NCBI GenBank assembly: GCA_030041475.1
Contig: JASHNU010000089.1
Location: 1-64,000 of the forward strand
Reading direction: 5' to 3'
Length of the DNA stretch: 64,000 bases
Source of the DNA: Candidatus Sulfotelmatobacter sp.
Lineage (GTDB): Bacteria; Acidobacteriota; Terriglobia; Terriglobales; Acidobacteriaceae
The notes under the pieces are model-generated. The model was given only the letters and a program-made list of their open reading frames with translations, did not search any database and was not told where the DNA came from. Made by a program: the position numbers and the translations under genes. Shown here piece after piece: positions 19,919 to 28,658 of the stretch; the first letter of the stretch is position 1; each line of letters starts with the position of its first letter.

Positions 19919-21121
19919 TCAGCGCGCGGAGCAGTTGCTCGGAGCCGGACGGCCACTAAATCGCGCCTGAATCCACGAAATCTGATCCGGGACGGAATCG
20001 CCGAACACGCTGCCAACGTCGGATTGACGATATCTTTCGAACTGAACCTGATCCCCTAGTCTGCACATCCCTGCAACGATTTGCGCCGTTCCGCCAATCG
20101 GTGTGTCGGGATCCAGTTCGCTGCTGATGACCAGCACCGGGCCTTGTGCTGGCTTTTGGCCAAGCGCATTCCGGTTCAGGTATTGCCGCACAAATTTGTT
20201 GTCGGCCCAGTTCGGCTTGAGCATCTTCGCCGGGCTTAGTTCTTCCCTGCCCGGCTCATGGCAAGATTGCTGAATGCGCGGATATAACTCAAGGGCTTTC
20301 TCGGTGAGTATGTCTTTCGGAGCGAATTCCGGATAGACACTAGCCACGCCATAGGTAAGAAGCAGAGGCCGCGGATAAAAGGTGACCTCACCGGAATGCT
20401 CGTACCGATCCTCCAGATCTTCCAGGCCGGAAACTGCGATGCTCCCGAGATAGTTCGCGTCGTGAATGTCTCGCTCCAACTCCGCGACTCCAATCACTGC
20501 TGGCCCGCCCTCGCGGACTCCGATTGCGATCCATCTTGAACCGAGTTGTGGCAGCGCGCGCCGTGCCGCCTGCACGGAGTAAATCACGTCGTTGGCGTTC
20601 GATTGTATGTCCAGAAACGCGTTGCGAAAGTCCGTTCCCAATCCAGCGTAGTCCGTGGCGACAACTGCGTAGCCGAGATTGACATACATCGAAAGAGCAG
20701 CGCCATGCTGCAGATTTCTAACGAGCGATGGAGCGCACTTTCGTGAAACGCCGTCGAGCGAGTGCGCCCAGGCAAGAACCGGCCAGCCACCGGCGGGCGG
20801 CTTCCCATCGGGATACAGAACCACACCCGACACGGCTACGTCCTGCCCACTCGCGGAGCGCGAATGGTACAGAATGCGCACAGCCAGAACAGCGAGGGGC
20901 AGGTCGTAGTCGTCGAAGTCTTCGGAACGGATCAGCTCACCCGGTTTACCCGAAGGCAGCGGGTCGGGAGTGTCATAGAACTTGGTAAGCAGAAGGGTGC
21001 GGCGAATACCGCGAATTCTCGCCGCATCCGGGCTTTGAGTCTGGCAATAGCTTGAAGAAATACCGAATGCGGCGGCAAGAAAACCGCCTGCCGCGACCGC
21101 AAGCAGGACGCCAGCCCTCAA
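19919..21121 (-). CDS. Secretory lipase-family protein, probably catalytically inactive
   Basis: A 400-residue exported protein with a signal peptide ending about residue 28. The fold matches the secretory lipase (LIP) family: PAGGWPVLAWAHSLDGVSRKCAPSL, YVNLGYAVVATDYAGLGTD, a helix before the elbow, and VISSELDPDTPIG for the acid. In active members the elbow is GxSxGG and a C-terminal His precedes a Gly. Here the elbow reads GVREGG, with Arg in place of the nucleophile Ser, and the C-terminal region reads RQSDVGSVFG with no His. It is therefore inferred to be a pseudo-hydrolase, perhaps a binding protein. It ends 12 bases before ctaB on the minus strand but does not obviously belong to that operon. 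Confidence 0.72.
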   Translation of the reverse strand: MRAGVLLAVAAGGFLAAAFGISSSYCQTQSPDAARIRGIRRTLLLTKFYDTPDPLPSGKPGELIRSEDFDDYDLPLAVLAVRILYHSRSASGQDVAVSGVVLYPDGKPPAGGWPVLAWAHSLDGVSRKCAPSLVRNLQHGAALSMYVNLGYAVVATDYAGLGTDFRNAFLDIQSNANDVIYSVQAARRALPQLGSRWIAIGVREGGPAVIGVAELERDIHDANYLGSIAVSGLEDLEDRYEHSGEVTFYPRPLLLTYGVASVYPEFAPKDILTEKALELYPRIQQSCHEPGREELSPAKMLKPNWADNKFVRQYLNRNALGQKPAQGPVLVISSELDPDTPIGGTAQIVAGMCRLGDQVQFERYRQSDVGSVFGDSVPDQISWIQARFSGRPAPSNCSAR

Positions 21122-21133
21122 CTCTTGGAACCC

Positions 21134-22033
21134 TCAGGCCTTGGAGACCATCATCATCGCGAGCACAGTCGGAAGATACAGAACCGAGGCGTGAACGACG
21201 CGACGGGCCAGAACCGTCGAAGCGGACTTCGTCAGTTTGGCAACATGATAAAGGAAGTAACAGCCCGCCAGCGAAACCGCTGAGAGATAAATTAGACCGC
21301 CCCGGCCGGCCAGCGGCAGCAATGTCGCTAAGACTAGAATCACGCTGAATCCAAGAATCTCTGCCCGTGTGAAGCGCGAGTCCGCGTCAAACCGCGGCAG
21401 CATCCGGTAGCCCGCGCGCGCGTAGTCCTCGCGATACATCAGGGCAATGGCCAGGAAGTGCGGGAATTGCCAAAGAAAGAGAAGTGCAAAAAGAAACCAG
21501 GCGTTCCGGTTGATGCTGGCCGAGGCTCCGGCCCAACCGATCAGCGTCGGCATGGCGCCGGGAAACGCGCCTAGCAGAGTACACAGCGGTGTCTTGCGCT
21601 TCAGTGGAGTGTAGATCAGCAGGTAGGACAACAATGTAGAAACGGCAAGCAGGGCGGCAAGGCCATTCACGGCGACCGCGAGATACAAACCTCCCGCGAG
21701 GCTCAGCAATATTCCGAACCAGAATGCTTCGTGCGCGGTCAATCTTCCCGAGGGAAGGGGACGCGACGCAGTTCGTCGCATCTGCCCATCCCACACCCGC
21801 TCCAGCCACTGGTTCAGCGTCGCAGTCCCGCTCGCGACGAGCAATGTGCCGACCAAAGTGTTCAGCAGGCCGCCGACGTGCAGCGGTCCGCGCGATGCCA
21901 GGTAGTAGCCCGCCGATGTGGTCATCAGTATCAGCAGGTTCACTTCGGGTTTTGTCAAGATGTAGTAATCCTGAACTTTCGACTTAAGCATTTGCACAGA
22001 ACCCCAGTTAGCCGTCACGTAGGTGGTCGCCAT
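21134..22033 (-). CDS. ctaB: Protoheme IX farnesyltransferase (heme o synthase)
   Basis: Transfers a farnesyl group to heme b to make heme o, the first step towards the heme a used by the neighbouring oxidase. The start MATTYVTANWG at 22033 gives 299 residues. The UbiA-type prenyl-binding motif is present as LNQWLERVWDGQMRRTASRP, followed by LPSGRLT, with eight to nine membrane helices and the KRKTPLCTLLGAFPGAMPTLIGW loop typical of CtaB/CyoE. It follows the small CxxC gene with a one-base gap, so it is the last gene of the cox operon. Confidence 0.95.
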   Translation of the reverse strand: MATTYVTANWGSVQMLKSKVQDYYILTKPEVNLLILMTTSAGYYLASRGPLHVGGLLNTLVGTLLVASGTATLNQWLERVWDGQMRRTASRPLPSGRLTAHEAFWFGILLSLAGGLYLAVAVNGLAALLAVSTLLSYLLIYTPLKRKTPLCTLLGAFPGAMPTLIGWAGASASINRNAWFLFALLFLWQFPHFLAIALMYREDYARAGYRMLPRFDADSRFTRAEILGFSVILVLATLLPLAGRGGLIYLSAVSLAGCYFLYHVAKLTKSASTVLARRVVHASVLYLPTVLAMMMVSKA

Positions 22034-22034
22034 T

Positions 22035-22325
22035 TTACCAGTCCTGGCCGGATTCCACACCGTTGCCGGTGCTCCGAACCTGATTGCGCCTGCGATGCAA
22101 CACGAAAATCATCCCGATCGATCCGAGTGTCGGCGGAATGACCAAAATCAGAATTCCGCTCTTCAGGGCCGCGATGATCTTTGCTCCGGACGAGGCCGCT
22201 TGCGTGTAGCAGAGCGCGCAGCCCTGGGCGAGAGCCGGAGCGGCAATTAGCAGAAGCAGGCCGGCCAGCATAACTCTCAGGCCCAGTCCCCGCCACTTCA
22301 GTCCGAATTGATTGATCGCCTTCAT
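22035..22325 (-). CDS. Small membrane protein with CALC motif in cox operon
   Basis: A 96-residue protein starting MKAINQFGLKWRG at 22325. It has a cleavable-looking or membrane N-terminus, a GCALCYTQAASSGAKI segment with two closely spaced cysteines (CxxC) just after APALAQ, a second membrane helix (LILVIPPTLGSIGMIFVL) and a basic tail. I do not recognise the family by name, but small proteins of this shape occur between cox genes and ctaB in Acidobacteriota. A role in oxidase assembly or copper/heme handling is only suggested by position and by the CxxC. Confidence 0.75.
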   Translation of the reverse strand: MKAINQFGLKWRGLGLRVMLAGLLLLIAAPALAQGCALCYTQAASSGAKIIAALKSGILILVIPPTLGSIGMIFVLHRRRNQVRSTGNGVESGQDW

Positions 22326-22348
22326 TTTGCCCACTTCATTTTGCCCAC
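22321..22348. repeat. Perfect 14-bp tandem duplication over a stop/start junction
   Basis: TTCATTTTGCCCAC occurs twice in tandem (22321-22334 and 22335-22348). On the minus strand the upstream copy holds the coxD stop overlapping an ATG (ATGA). The second copy supplies the ATG (22325-22323) actually followed by the small CxxC gene. The first ATG leads only to a five-residue peptide, MKWAK. The duplication has thus moved the start of the downstream gene away from the stop of coxD. Confidence 0.85.
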
Positions 22349-22644
22349 TGCACGCCGTCGAGCAAACGGAAGCTGTCGGTCCATCCATATTGCAGGGTCA
22401 ACAACACAAAGACCGTGAAAATTGCGAAGAACCACAACAGCCCGCGATTGTCCGCCAGATGCATGAAAAACAGCAGGGCCAGCACGCCTTCCACGATCGC
22501 CAGACAGAGCATGCGCGTGAACATCTGCCCGCCGGAAATGTTGGAATACGCAATCACAAACTGCAAGGCTGCAATCACGAGGAGGATGACATATACAATC
22601 ACGTACTTTCCCACGCTGCTCCGATGCCCTTCAGCCGTTGCCAT
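22336..22644 (-). CDS. coxD: Cytochrome c oxidase subunit IV (prokaryotic type)
   Basis: A 102-residue protein with three membrane helices. It has KYVIVYVILLVIAALQFVIAY, then MFTRMLCLAIVEGVLALLFFMHL, where the histidine-containing FMHL motif is typical of bacterial subunit IV, then GLLWFFAIFTVFVLL. It stabilises the heme-copper oxidase. It sits between a subunit III gene (51-base gap) and the small CxxC protein. Size, topology and location all agree. Confidence 0.85.
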   Translation of the reverse strand: MATAEGHRSSVGKYVIVYVILLVIAALQFVIAYSNISGGQMFTRMLCLAIVEGVLALLFFMHLADNRGLLWFFAIFTVFVLLTLQYGWTDSFRLLDGVQWAK

Positions 22645-22695
22645 AAACTTTGCTCCTGCCTTTCCCTAATATCCACTTCCCAGCCACTGCCGGAT

Positions 22696-23313
22696 TCAGT
22701 GACTCAGGTTGAGGAGATACACCAGCGGTACGACGAACATCCAAACCAGGTCGACAAAGTGCCAATACAGGCCCGTTATTTCCAGATCGTCGGCGTTGTA
22801 GCGGCCACCGTTGTAACGAATCCCGACCGCAATCAAGGCAATCACGCCGCCGGTCACGTGGAGCAGGTGCAGGCCCGTGATGCTGAAAAATGCCGAGCCA
22901 AACAGGCCGGTGCCCCAGGGGTTCTTGAACAGAGTCATGCCTTCGTCGATGAGCGCCAGCCATTCCCGAATGTGCAGCAGCGCGAACACCGCGCCCAGGG
23001 CCGCCGTAATCATGGTCCAGCGCAGCGCCTTCGCCTTATCTCCGGCTTTGGCGCCGTCGATGCCGAACAACATGGTCAGACTGCTGGTCAACAGGATGAA
23101 CGTCATGAGCGCCACATTGGTTATGCTATGGAAGGGACGCGGCCAGTTGGGAGTAGCATTGCGCAGAAATCCGTAAGCCACCAGGCACCCGGCAAAGGTC
23201 GCGGTGTCGGCGATAATGAACAGCCACATCGCCATCTTCTTGGCGGGAACGGAAAATGCAGGTCTCTCCATCGCGGCTGAGTGTCCTGCCATCGTGATCT
23301 CGGCTTGGCTCAC
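22696..23313 (-). CDS. coxC: Cytochrome c oxidase subunit III (downstream copy)
   Basis: A 205-residue heme-copper oxidase subunit III with five membrane helices, lacking the first two helices of the seven-helix mitochondrial form. Family marks are KKMAMWLFIIADTATFAGCLVAYGF at the start of the core, FSITGLHLLHVTGGVIALI, and YWHFVDLVWMFVVPLVYL at the end. It begins 22 bases after the preceding subunit III gene. Two adjacent subunit III-type genes are common in this oxidase layout; this one carries the better-conserved ITGLHLLHV and WHFVDLVW motifs. Confidence 0.9.
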   Translation of the reverse strand: MSQAEITMAGHSAAMERPAFSVPAKKMAMWLFIIADTATFAGCLVAYGFLRNATPNWPRPFHSITNVALMTFILLTSSLTMLFGIDGAKAGDKAKALRWTMITAALGAVFALLHIREWLALIDEGMTLFKNPWGTGLFGSAFFSITGLHLLHVTGGVIALIAVGIRYNGGRYNADDLEITGLYWHFVDLVWMFVVPLVYLLNLSH

Positions 23314-23335
23314 GGTGCCTCCTTTTGATGAGGTT

Positions 23336-24016
23336 CTAGAGTTTCATCCACAGCAACACCAGCAGATAAATCCACAGCGCGTCCATGAAATGCCAGTAGC
23401 GCGAAGTTGCGACCAGCGTGCTCTTCCGCAGCGTCGCATTCCTGAGCTTGTAAATGACCCGCACCAGTCCACCCAGTCCTCCGGAAACGTGCAGGGCATG
23501 GATTGCGGTCAGGACGTAGAAAAACGAACTGTTGGGATTGGTCGCCAGGAATAGCCCTTGCGCGCGCAACTGCACCCACGCGACGTACTGGCCCACTACG
23601 AAAAGCAGGCCAAAGCCCAACGTGATGTTCAGCCAGAGCGCGGGCGCAGCTCCGTTCCTCGGTCCGCGCATAAAGGCGTCGACCTTGCGCCGTGCGACTT
23701 CGAGCGCCACACTGCTGGCCAGCAACACAACCGTGTTCAGATAAAGAATTCCTGGCAGGGTCAGGTGATGCCAGTCTTTGCCGTCTCCTTGGCGCACGAT
23801 CAGGGCGCTGGTAAATGCCGCAAAAGTCATCGTGATCGACGCCAGCACCACCCAGATTCCCGTGGAAGACGGAGGTGGCGCGGAATCCTTCACGCGCCGA
23901 AGTTCGCCGCTGAGCGGCGGCAGGGCGTGCCCGCCACCGTTGCCAGAGCCGGTGACCGGCGGCGTTCGATTGCGCTGCTCGTCGATTCTTGGCGGTTCGT
24001 GTACCGTGGTTGCCAT
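23336..24016 (-). CDS. coxC: Cytochrome c oxidase subunit III (upstream copy)
   Basis: A 226-residue subunit III paralogue with a 50-residue proline/arginine-rich cytoplasmic N-terminus, then five helices. The last third carries the signature YVLTAIHALHVSGGLGGLV and YWHFMDALWIYLLVLLWM. It lies 37 bases downstream of coxA. It differs strongly from the second subunit III gene in its N-terminal half, so it is an old duplication rather than a recent one. Both are likely part of one complex, or alternatives for it. Confidence 0.88.
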   Translation of the reverse strand: MATTVHEPPRIDEQRNRTPPVTGSGNGGGHALPPLSGELRRVKDSAPPPSSTGIWVVLASITMTFAAFTSALIVRQGDGKDWHHLTLPGILYLNTVVLLASSVALEVARRKVDAFMRGPRNGAAPALWLNITLGFGLLFVVGQYVAWVQLRAQGLFLATNPNSSFFYVLTAIHALHVSGGLGGLVRVIYKLRNATLRKSTLVATSRYWHFMDALWIYLLVLLWMKL

Positions 24017-24053
24017 CAGAGACAGACTCCCTCAATCCCGAAAGACTCTTCCC

Positions 24054-25841
24054 TTATGCCTCGTCGTGAGGCGAGTTCACCTGCTCCGGCGAGGTCTGCA
24101 TCACATAGTCGCCTGCGGAACCTTGCACGCCGTACTGGTACGGATCGTGGAAAACCTCGGGCAGTGTGTCCCCAAAATTGTTGTGCGGAGGGGGCGTGGT
24201 CGGCGTGCTCCACTCCAGCGATGTGGCCTGCCACGGATTGTCAGTTGCCTGTTGGCCGGCGAAACGGCTGTGAATCAGGTTGTACAGGAAAATCACCTGC
24301 ACCGCACCAGTGAACAAAGCGGCGACGGTGATGAACTGGTGCAAGGGAATCAGCGGCTGCATGTAGTCGGCCACGAACGCCTGGTAGCGGCGTACGTTCC
24401 CTGCAAGTCCGAGATAGTGGAACGGCATGAAGATGGCATACGCGCCCACAAACGTGCACCAGAAGTGAATCTTGCCCAGGGTCTCGTTCATCATTCGCCC
24501 GTACATCTTGGGGAACCAGAAATACGTTCCCGCGAAGATGCCGAACATCGCCGCCACGCCCATCACGAGATGGAAGTGACCGACCACGAAGTAGGTCGCG
24601 TGCAGCATGATGTCGGTTGAGGGCTGCGCCAGGAAGAAACCGCTGACCCCCCCCGAGATGAACATCGAAATGAAACCGAGGGCGAACAGCGACGCCGCGT
24701 TAATGCGTATCTTCGCCCCGTACAAGCTGCCCAGCCAGATGAGTACCACGATGGTCGACGGAATCGTGATCACCAGCGTCGGGAACGAGAATGCCAGCGA
24801 GGAAACCGGATTCATCCCGCTGACGAACATGTGGTGCCCGTAAACCATGTAGCTCAGGACCCCCAGAGCTCCCATCGAATACACCAACACCCGATGGCTC
24901 AGCATCGGCCTGCGAAGGTTGGTGATCAACACGTGCGAGACGATGCCCATGCCGGGCACGATGGCGATATATACCTCTGGATGGCCGAAGAACCAGAAAA
25001 GGTGCTGCCAAAGCAGAGTCGATCCACCCGAGTGCGGTTGCAGCTGATCGTTCAGGACCAGATTTGACGGGACGAAGAAGCTCGTTCCAGCCACGTGGTC
25101 CAGAATGAGCAGGATGCAGCCCGGCATCAGGACTGCGAACGCAGTCAAGCCCATGCACGATGTGATGAACCACCCCCACGCGCTGAGCGGCAGGCGCCAC
25201 AAGCTCATGCCCTTGCAGCGCATGTCCAGCGTGGTGGTGATGAAATTCAGCGAACCCAGCAACTGGCCCACGCAGAAAATCGCGATCGACGTGGCCCAGA
25301 GCACTACGCCCCAACCCTCTCCAGGACCGCCGACGGGGCCGAGCGCGCTCAGCGGTGCGTATTGCGTCCAGCCGCCGAGCGTTGGGCCGTCGCTCACGAA
25401 GAACGACGCCACCAGCACCAGGAAGCCGGTGAACGTCACCCAGAAACTCATCATGTTGAAGTGGGGGAAGGGCATGTCTTCCGCGCCAGCCTGGATCGGC
25501 AAAAAATAGTTGCCAAAAGCTGCAAATGGCGCTGTGGTCAGCACGAAGAAGACCATGATTGTGGCATGCATGGTCATCAACTGCAGGTAGTATTCGGGCG
25601 TCATCACGTTCCCGGGCGCACCGTTGGCCGACAGCAGATGCAATCCGGGAATGGCATAGTTCGTCCACCCCAGGTGAATGCGCATCAGCCACGACAGCAC
25701 CATCCCGATCAGCACGGCCACCAACGCCAGGCCGTAATACTGCTTCCCGATGACCTTATGATCGAGGCTGAAAACGTGCTTATGGATGAAACTGGTCGGC
25801 TCTCCGTGATGTACGGCCGCATGGCCTGACATGTCGTGCAT
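24054..25841 (-). CDS. coxA: Cytochrome c oxidase subunit I, type A1 heme-copper oxidase
   Basis: Catalytic subunit that reduces O2 to water and pumps protons across the inner membrane. The 595 residues have about twelve helices. Ligands are visible: H92 (MHATIMVFF) and H424 for the low-spin heme, H287 (GHPEVY), H336 and H337 (YGHHMF) for CuB, and H422 (VVGHFHLVMG) for the high-spin heme. E289 and Y291 in GHPEVYI mark type A1, and the D-channel set N111, D122 (GAEDMPFPHFN) and N129 is present. It sits between coxB and coxC as in standard aa3 operons. Confidence 0.97.
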   Translation of the reverse strand: MHDMSGHAAVHHGEPTSFIHKHVFSLDHKVIGKQYYGLALVAVLIGMVLSWLMRIHLGWTNYAIPGLHLLSANGAPGNVMTPEYYLQLMTMHATIMVFFVLTTAPFAAFGNYFLPIQAGAEDMPFPHFNMMSFWVTFTGFLVLVASFFVSDGPTLGGWTQYAPLSALGPVGGPGEGWGVVLWATSIAIFCVGQLLGSLNFITTTLDMRCKGMSLWRLPLSAWGWFITSCMGLTAFAVLMPGCILLILDHVAGTSFFVPSNLVLNDQLQPHSGGSTLLWQHLFWFFGHPEVYIAIVPGMGIVSHVLITNLRRPMLSHRVLVYSMGALGVLSYMVYGHHMFVSGMNPVSSLAFSFPTLVITIPSTIVVLIWLGSLYGAKIRINAASLFALGFISMFISGGVSGFFLAQPSTDIMLHATYFVVGHFHLVMGVAAMFGIFAGTYFWFPKMYGRMMNETLGKIHFWCTFVGAYAIFMPFHYLGLAGNVRRYQAFVADYMQPLIPLHQFITVAALFTGAVQVIFLYNLIHSRFAGQQATDNPWQATSLEWSTPTTPPPHNNFGDTLPEVFHDPYQYGVQGSAGDYVMQTSPEQVNSPHDEA

Positions 25842-25893
25842 GGACTCACCTCAAAAGGTTGTTCTCGTCCCAACCTCAGGAACGGACCTGCAT

Positions 25894-26697
25894 TTACTGC
25901 AATGCGGCTTCCTTCTTCAACCAGGCGTCGAAATCTTCCGGGGACAGTACGTAAAGATAAGCCTTCATGTTGTAGTGGCCCAGTCCGCAAAGCTGGGTGC
26001 AGACAATCTCGTATTTCCCAATCTTGGTGGCCGTGAAATGCACAGAGAGATCAAGGCCGGGAACGAAATCCTGCTGGATGCGAAGTTCAGGCACAAAAAA
26101 CGAGTGACCGACGTCTTTCGAGTGCATGAGCAGATGAATCTCGCGATTCACGGGAACGGCCATTTCCGCGGCCACGATGTCATCCTTCGAATCAGCGTCG
26201 TTATCCGTATCCAGACCGAAGAAGTTCTGGTTGGCTTCGCTGATCTTGTCTGGATGAATCAGGCCGAACGTACCATCCGGTCCCGGATAGCGGAAATAGA
26301 AGGCGAACTGTCCCGCCTGCACCTGGATAGGCATGGCGTTGGCCGATGGCGGTGTGAAGTAGACGTTTGCCCATGCCTTGACGCCAAAAACGCCGAGCGC
26401 CAGAACCTCGGTCCCGACCAGCAGAAAAGCGGCCCACACCATGGCCTTCGCGCCGCCGGGAAAGCTCGTAATCTTTTCGCCGGGACGATCGCCCGAGAAC
26501 TTCCAGATCAGGAACGCGAGAATGATCTGCGAGGCGAGGAAGGAGATTCCCGCCTCGGCCATCGTCTCCGACATTTGTTCGTCGATCGGCGCGCCGTGAG
26601 TGGAAATGTCCGGTGCCATCCACCACGTGTGCCGAATAATGGGGATCGCGGACAGGATTGCAATCACGAAGAGGGTAACTGCAAAGAGTTTCGCCAT
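25894..26697 (-). CDS. coxB: Cytochrome c oxidase subunit II with CuA site
   Basis: Electron entry subunit. The 267 residues hold three hydrophobic segments (about 3-20, 50-66 and 84-105) and a periplasmic cupredoxin domain. CuA ligands are H198 (VGHSFFVPEL), C233, Q235, C237, H241 and M244 (CTQLCGLGHYNM). An aspartate-rich insertion (about residues 160-175) precedes the CuA domain; a surface loop like this could bind the electron donor or calcium. No cytochrome c domain is fused to the C-terminus, so an external donor is needed; the diheme cytochrome and cupredoxin upstream are candidates. Confidence 0.95.
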   Translation of the reverse strand: MAKLFAVTLFVIAILSAIPIIRHTWWMAPDISTHGAPIDEQMSETMAEAGISFLASQIILAFLIWKFSGDRPGEKITSFPGGAKAMVWAAFLLVGTEVLALGVFGVKAWANVYFTPPSANAMPIQVQAGQFAFYFRYPGPDGTFGLIHPDKISEANQNFFGLDTDNDADSKDDIVAAEMAVPVNREIHLLMHSKDVGHSFFVPELRIQQDFVPGLDLSVHFTATKIGKYEIVCTQLCGLGHYNMKAYLYVLSPEDFDAWLKKEAALQ

Positions 26698-26823
26698 GTC
26701 TTCCTCGCTAGTCCTGCTGAGCTCCCTTTAAACGCAAAAAACCTCCCACTCCGGTGTTCGGACAAACCAGCGATTATGGCCATCCTGCTCGAGGGTGGCG
26801 TGAAGAGTTTGGTTGCGCCCTTC

Positions 26824-27696
26824 TTAAGCGACCGCTTGCGACAAAGGGGGACCGCTAAAAGAGGCAATTGCTTTTTCTTCGTCGTTGTAAATGTCGAAAA
26901 CCGACGCCAGCCGGGTGAGTTGGAGCAGGTCGTGCACCCTCTGACTCAGGTTGGTCAGCTTCAGCTGTCCCCCCTGGTTTCGAAGGGTGGTATGGGCCTT
27001 TACCAGTTCGCCAATGCCGGAACTGTCGACATAGTGCACTTCCGCGAGGTTCAGGACAATCCGCTTCTGCCCCTTGTCCGCGAGTTCGCGAACGAGTTCG
27101 CGCAGAGCCACATTGCCTTCACCAAGAGTGATGCGCCCGCTGATGTCCAGGATCGTAACTTCGCCGGCCTGGCGCGTGTTCGTGTGCATTTTGGCGGGAG
27201 TCGCGCCGCGCATGCCCAGACCCAACCGATCGAGAATTTCGCAGGCAAGCTTGGCTGTATCTTGCGATTCGCTCTGCACGACAACGAGGGAACGACCCTC
27301 CTTGAGAACCTCGCGCAAGAATGCCGCCTCTTCCGAGATCTTTTCATTCGCAGTTGGCTGCGGCGCCCCGCTGTCATGGGTTGCGGCCGAGCCCACGCCG
27401 CGTCCGGCTCCTGCTCCGGCTGCACCCAGAAGGGCTGCCGCGCCGAACCCGAGTGCAAATACCGTTCCGATGCCGGGGAGAAGCAACGACGCGGCAATTA
27501 CACCTGCCGTCATTCCAGCCGCCCCGCCCACAAATCCCCCAACATACGTACCGAACTCCTTGGCGATCGTCTCAGCTTCGCTTTCGGAGCGAGTAAGGTA
27601 GTTGATGGAACCCTCAGGTACGCCCTTTTGTAGTAACTCCCTTACCGCCTCTTCAGCGCGATCGCGTGAAGCAAATACTCCGATAGCAGTTTCCAT
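26824..27696 (-). CDS. STAS-domain protein with N-terminal stress-protein-like/glycine-zipper region
   Basis: A 290-residue protein starting METAIGVFASRDRAEEAV at 27696, just after a GGAGG. Residues 1-50 resemble the general-stress-protein 17M/YflT-type domain. A long Gly/Ala-rich hydrophobic stretch (about 55-110) looks like a glycine zipper able to enter membranes. The C-terminal about 110 residues form a STAS domain of the anti-sigma-factor-antagonist type, with the phosphorylatable serine in YVDSSGIGELV. It suggests a membrane-linked partner-switching regulator. It interrupts the cytochrome genes on the same strand, with 126 bases to coxB, and may be transcribed with them. Confidence 0.8.
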   Translation of the reverse strand: METAIGVFASRDRAEEAVRELLQKGVPEGSINYLTRSESEAETIAKEFGTYVGGFVGGAAGMTAGVIAASLLLPGIGTVFALGFGAAALLGAAGAGAGRGVGSAATHDSGAPQPTANEKISEEAAFLREVLKEGRSLVVVQSESQDTAKLACEILDRLGLGMRGATPAKMHTNTRQAGEVTILDISGRITLGEGNVALRELVRELADKGQKRIVLNLAEVHYVDSSGIGELVKAHTTLRNQGGQLKLTNLSQRVHDLLQLTRLASVFDIYNDEEKAIASFSGPPLSQAVA

Positions 27697-27875
27697 ACGC
27701 CCTCCGGTGCCCGCCGAGGTCGTGGGTGAGTTCGTCCCACCGCACACTAAAAGGAGCCCCGACTGCGGCAATTTTTACTGGCGCAAAACTCTGTACCCGC
27801 CCACAGCTTTTGTCAAGCGAAAACCCTTGCCGGAAGCGGGTTCTGGAGCTTTTCCAGCCGGGATCATCCCCGCTT

Positions 27876-28619
27876 TTACTTCGACTTGAAGGTGAAATCG
27901 GCTTTCGCCGCCCCACCCGCCGCAACCGCTACTTTTGCCGTCTGCGTGCCGAACTGCTCTTGCCATGCGGTTACCGTGTAATTTCCAGGCGGCACGTTAT
28001 TGATGGTGTAGTTGCCGTTCGCGTCCGTGGTGGCGTAGGGCCCCTTGACCACGGCGAACCAACCATGCATCCAGGGATGAATGTTGCACTTCACCTCAAT
28101 CCATTCCGGAGCCTTCCAGCTCTTCTCCACCGGCGGCGCTCCCGGTGGTTGCGACTGGTTCCACGGGATGTTGCCGGTCATTGGATTCGGGTTGGGGTGA
28201 ATATTGTGAGCCGTCTGGTCGCTGGTTTCCACTTTGAAGGTCTGGCCGACGTCCATCGCCAGCACGTGCGGCGTGTACACGCAGTTTTTCTGGTCGAAAA
28301 CCGGAATGGTTGTGGACTTTTCAGCCAGAGCGCTGGCGCTCAGGCCCTCGGAAATGTAGAGGACCACGTTTTCCAGCCCACCGCTGGCCCCGACTACAAC
28401 ATTTTCCATCTTTGGAGTGCTGTTGGCGTTGGCCTTTACGCAGTAAGGGTCCTTCGACATATCGATGCCCTTCATGTGCGGAGGAGGGCCATCGAGCTTG
28501 ACGGTCCCTGTGATCTTGCCCTCGCCCGCGGCGTTGACTTGTGGCATGTGAACCAGCGCTGCACAGGCGATCAAAACTACTGTCGATAGGACAGCGACGA
28601 ACTTGTATTGCGTCTTCAT
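27876..28619 (-). CDS. Exported cupredoxin-like protein with carboxypeptidase-regulatory-like tail
   Basis: A 247-residue periplasmic protein with a signal peptide ending about residue 30. The central domain shows a blue-copper-like ligand set: H138/H141 (AHNIHP), then C178, H181 and M184 in VKCNIHPWMHGW (C-x2-H-x2-M). C60 and C113 could form a disulfide. Residues about 192-245 form a beta-sandwich of the CarboxypepD_reg type (TTDANGNYTINNVPPGNY). It lies 39 bases after the diheme cytochrome gene. The inference is an electron carrier between cytochromes and CuA, in the place of rusticyanin; a copper-handling role is the alternative. Confidence 0.8.
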   Translation of the reverse strand: MKTQYKFVAVLSTVVLIACAALVHMPQVNAAGEGKITGTVKLDGPPPHMKGIDMSKDPYCVKANANSTPKMENVVVGASGGLENVVLYISEGLSASALAEKSTTIPVFDQKNCVYTPHVLAMDVGQTFKVETSDQTAHNIHPNPNPMTGNIPWNQSQPPGAPPVEKSWKAPEWIEVKCNIHPWMHGWFAVVKGPYATTDANGNYTINNVPPGNYTVTAWQEQFGTQTAKVAVAAGGAAKADFTFKSK

Positions 28620-28658
28620 GAGATATCTCCCTTAAGGAACTGAGGCCGTGCGACCGCG

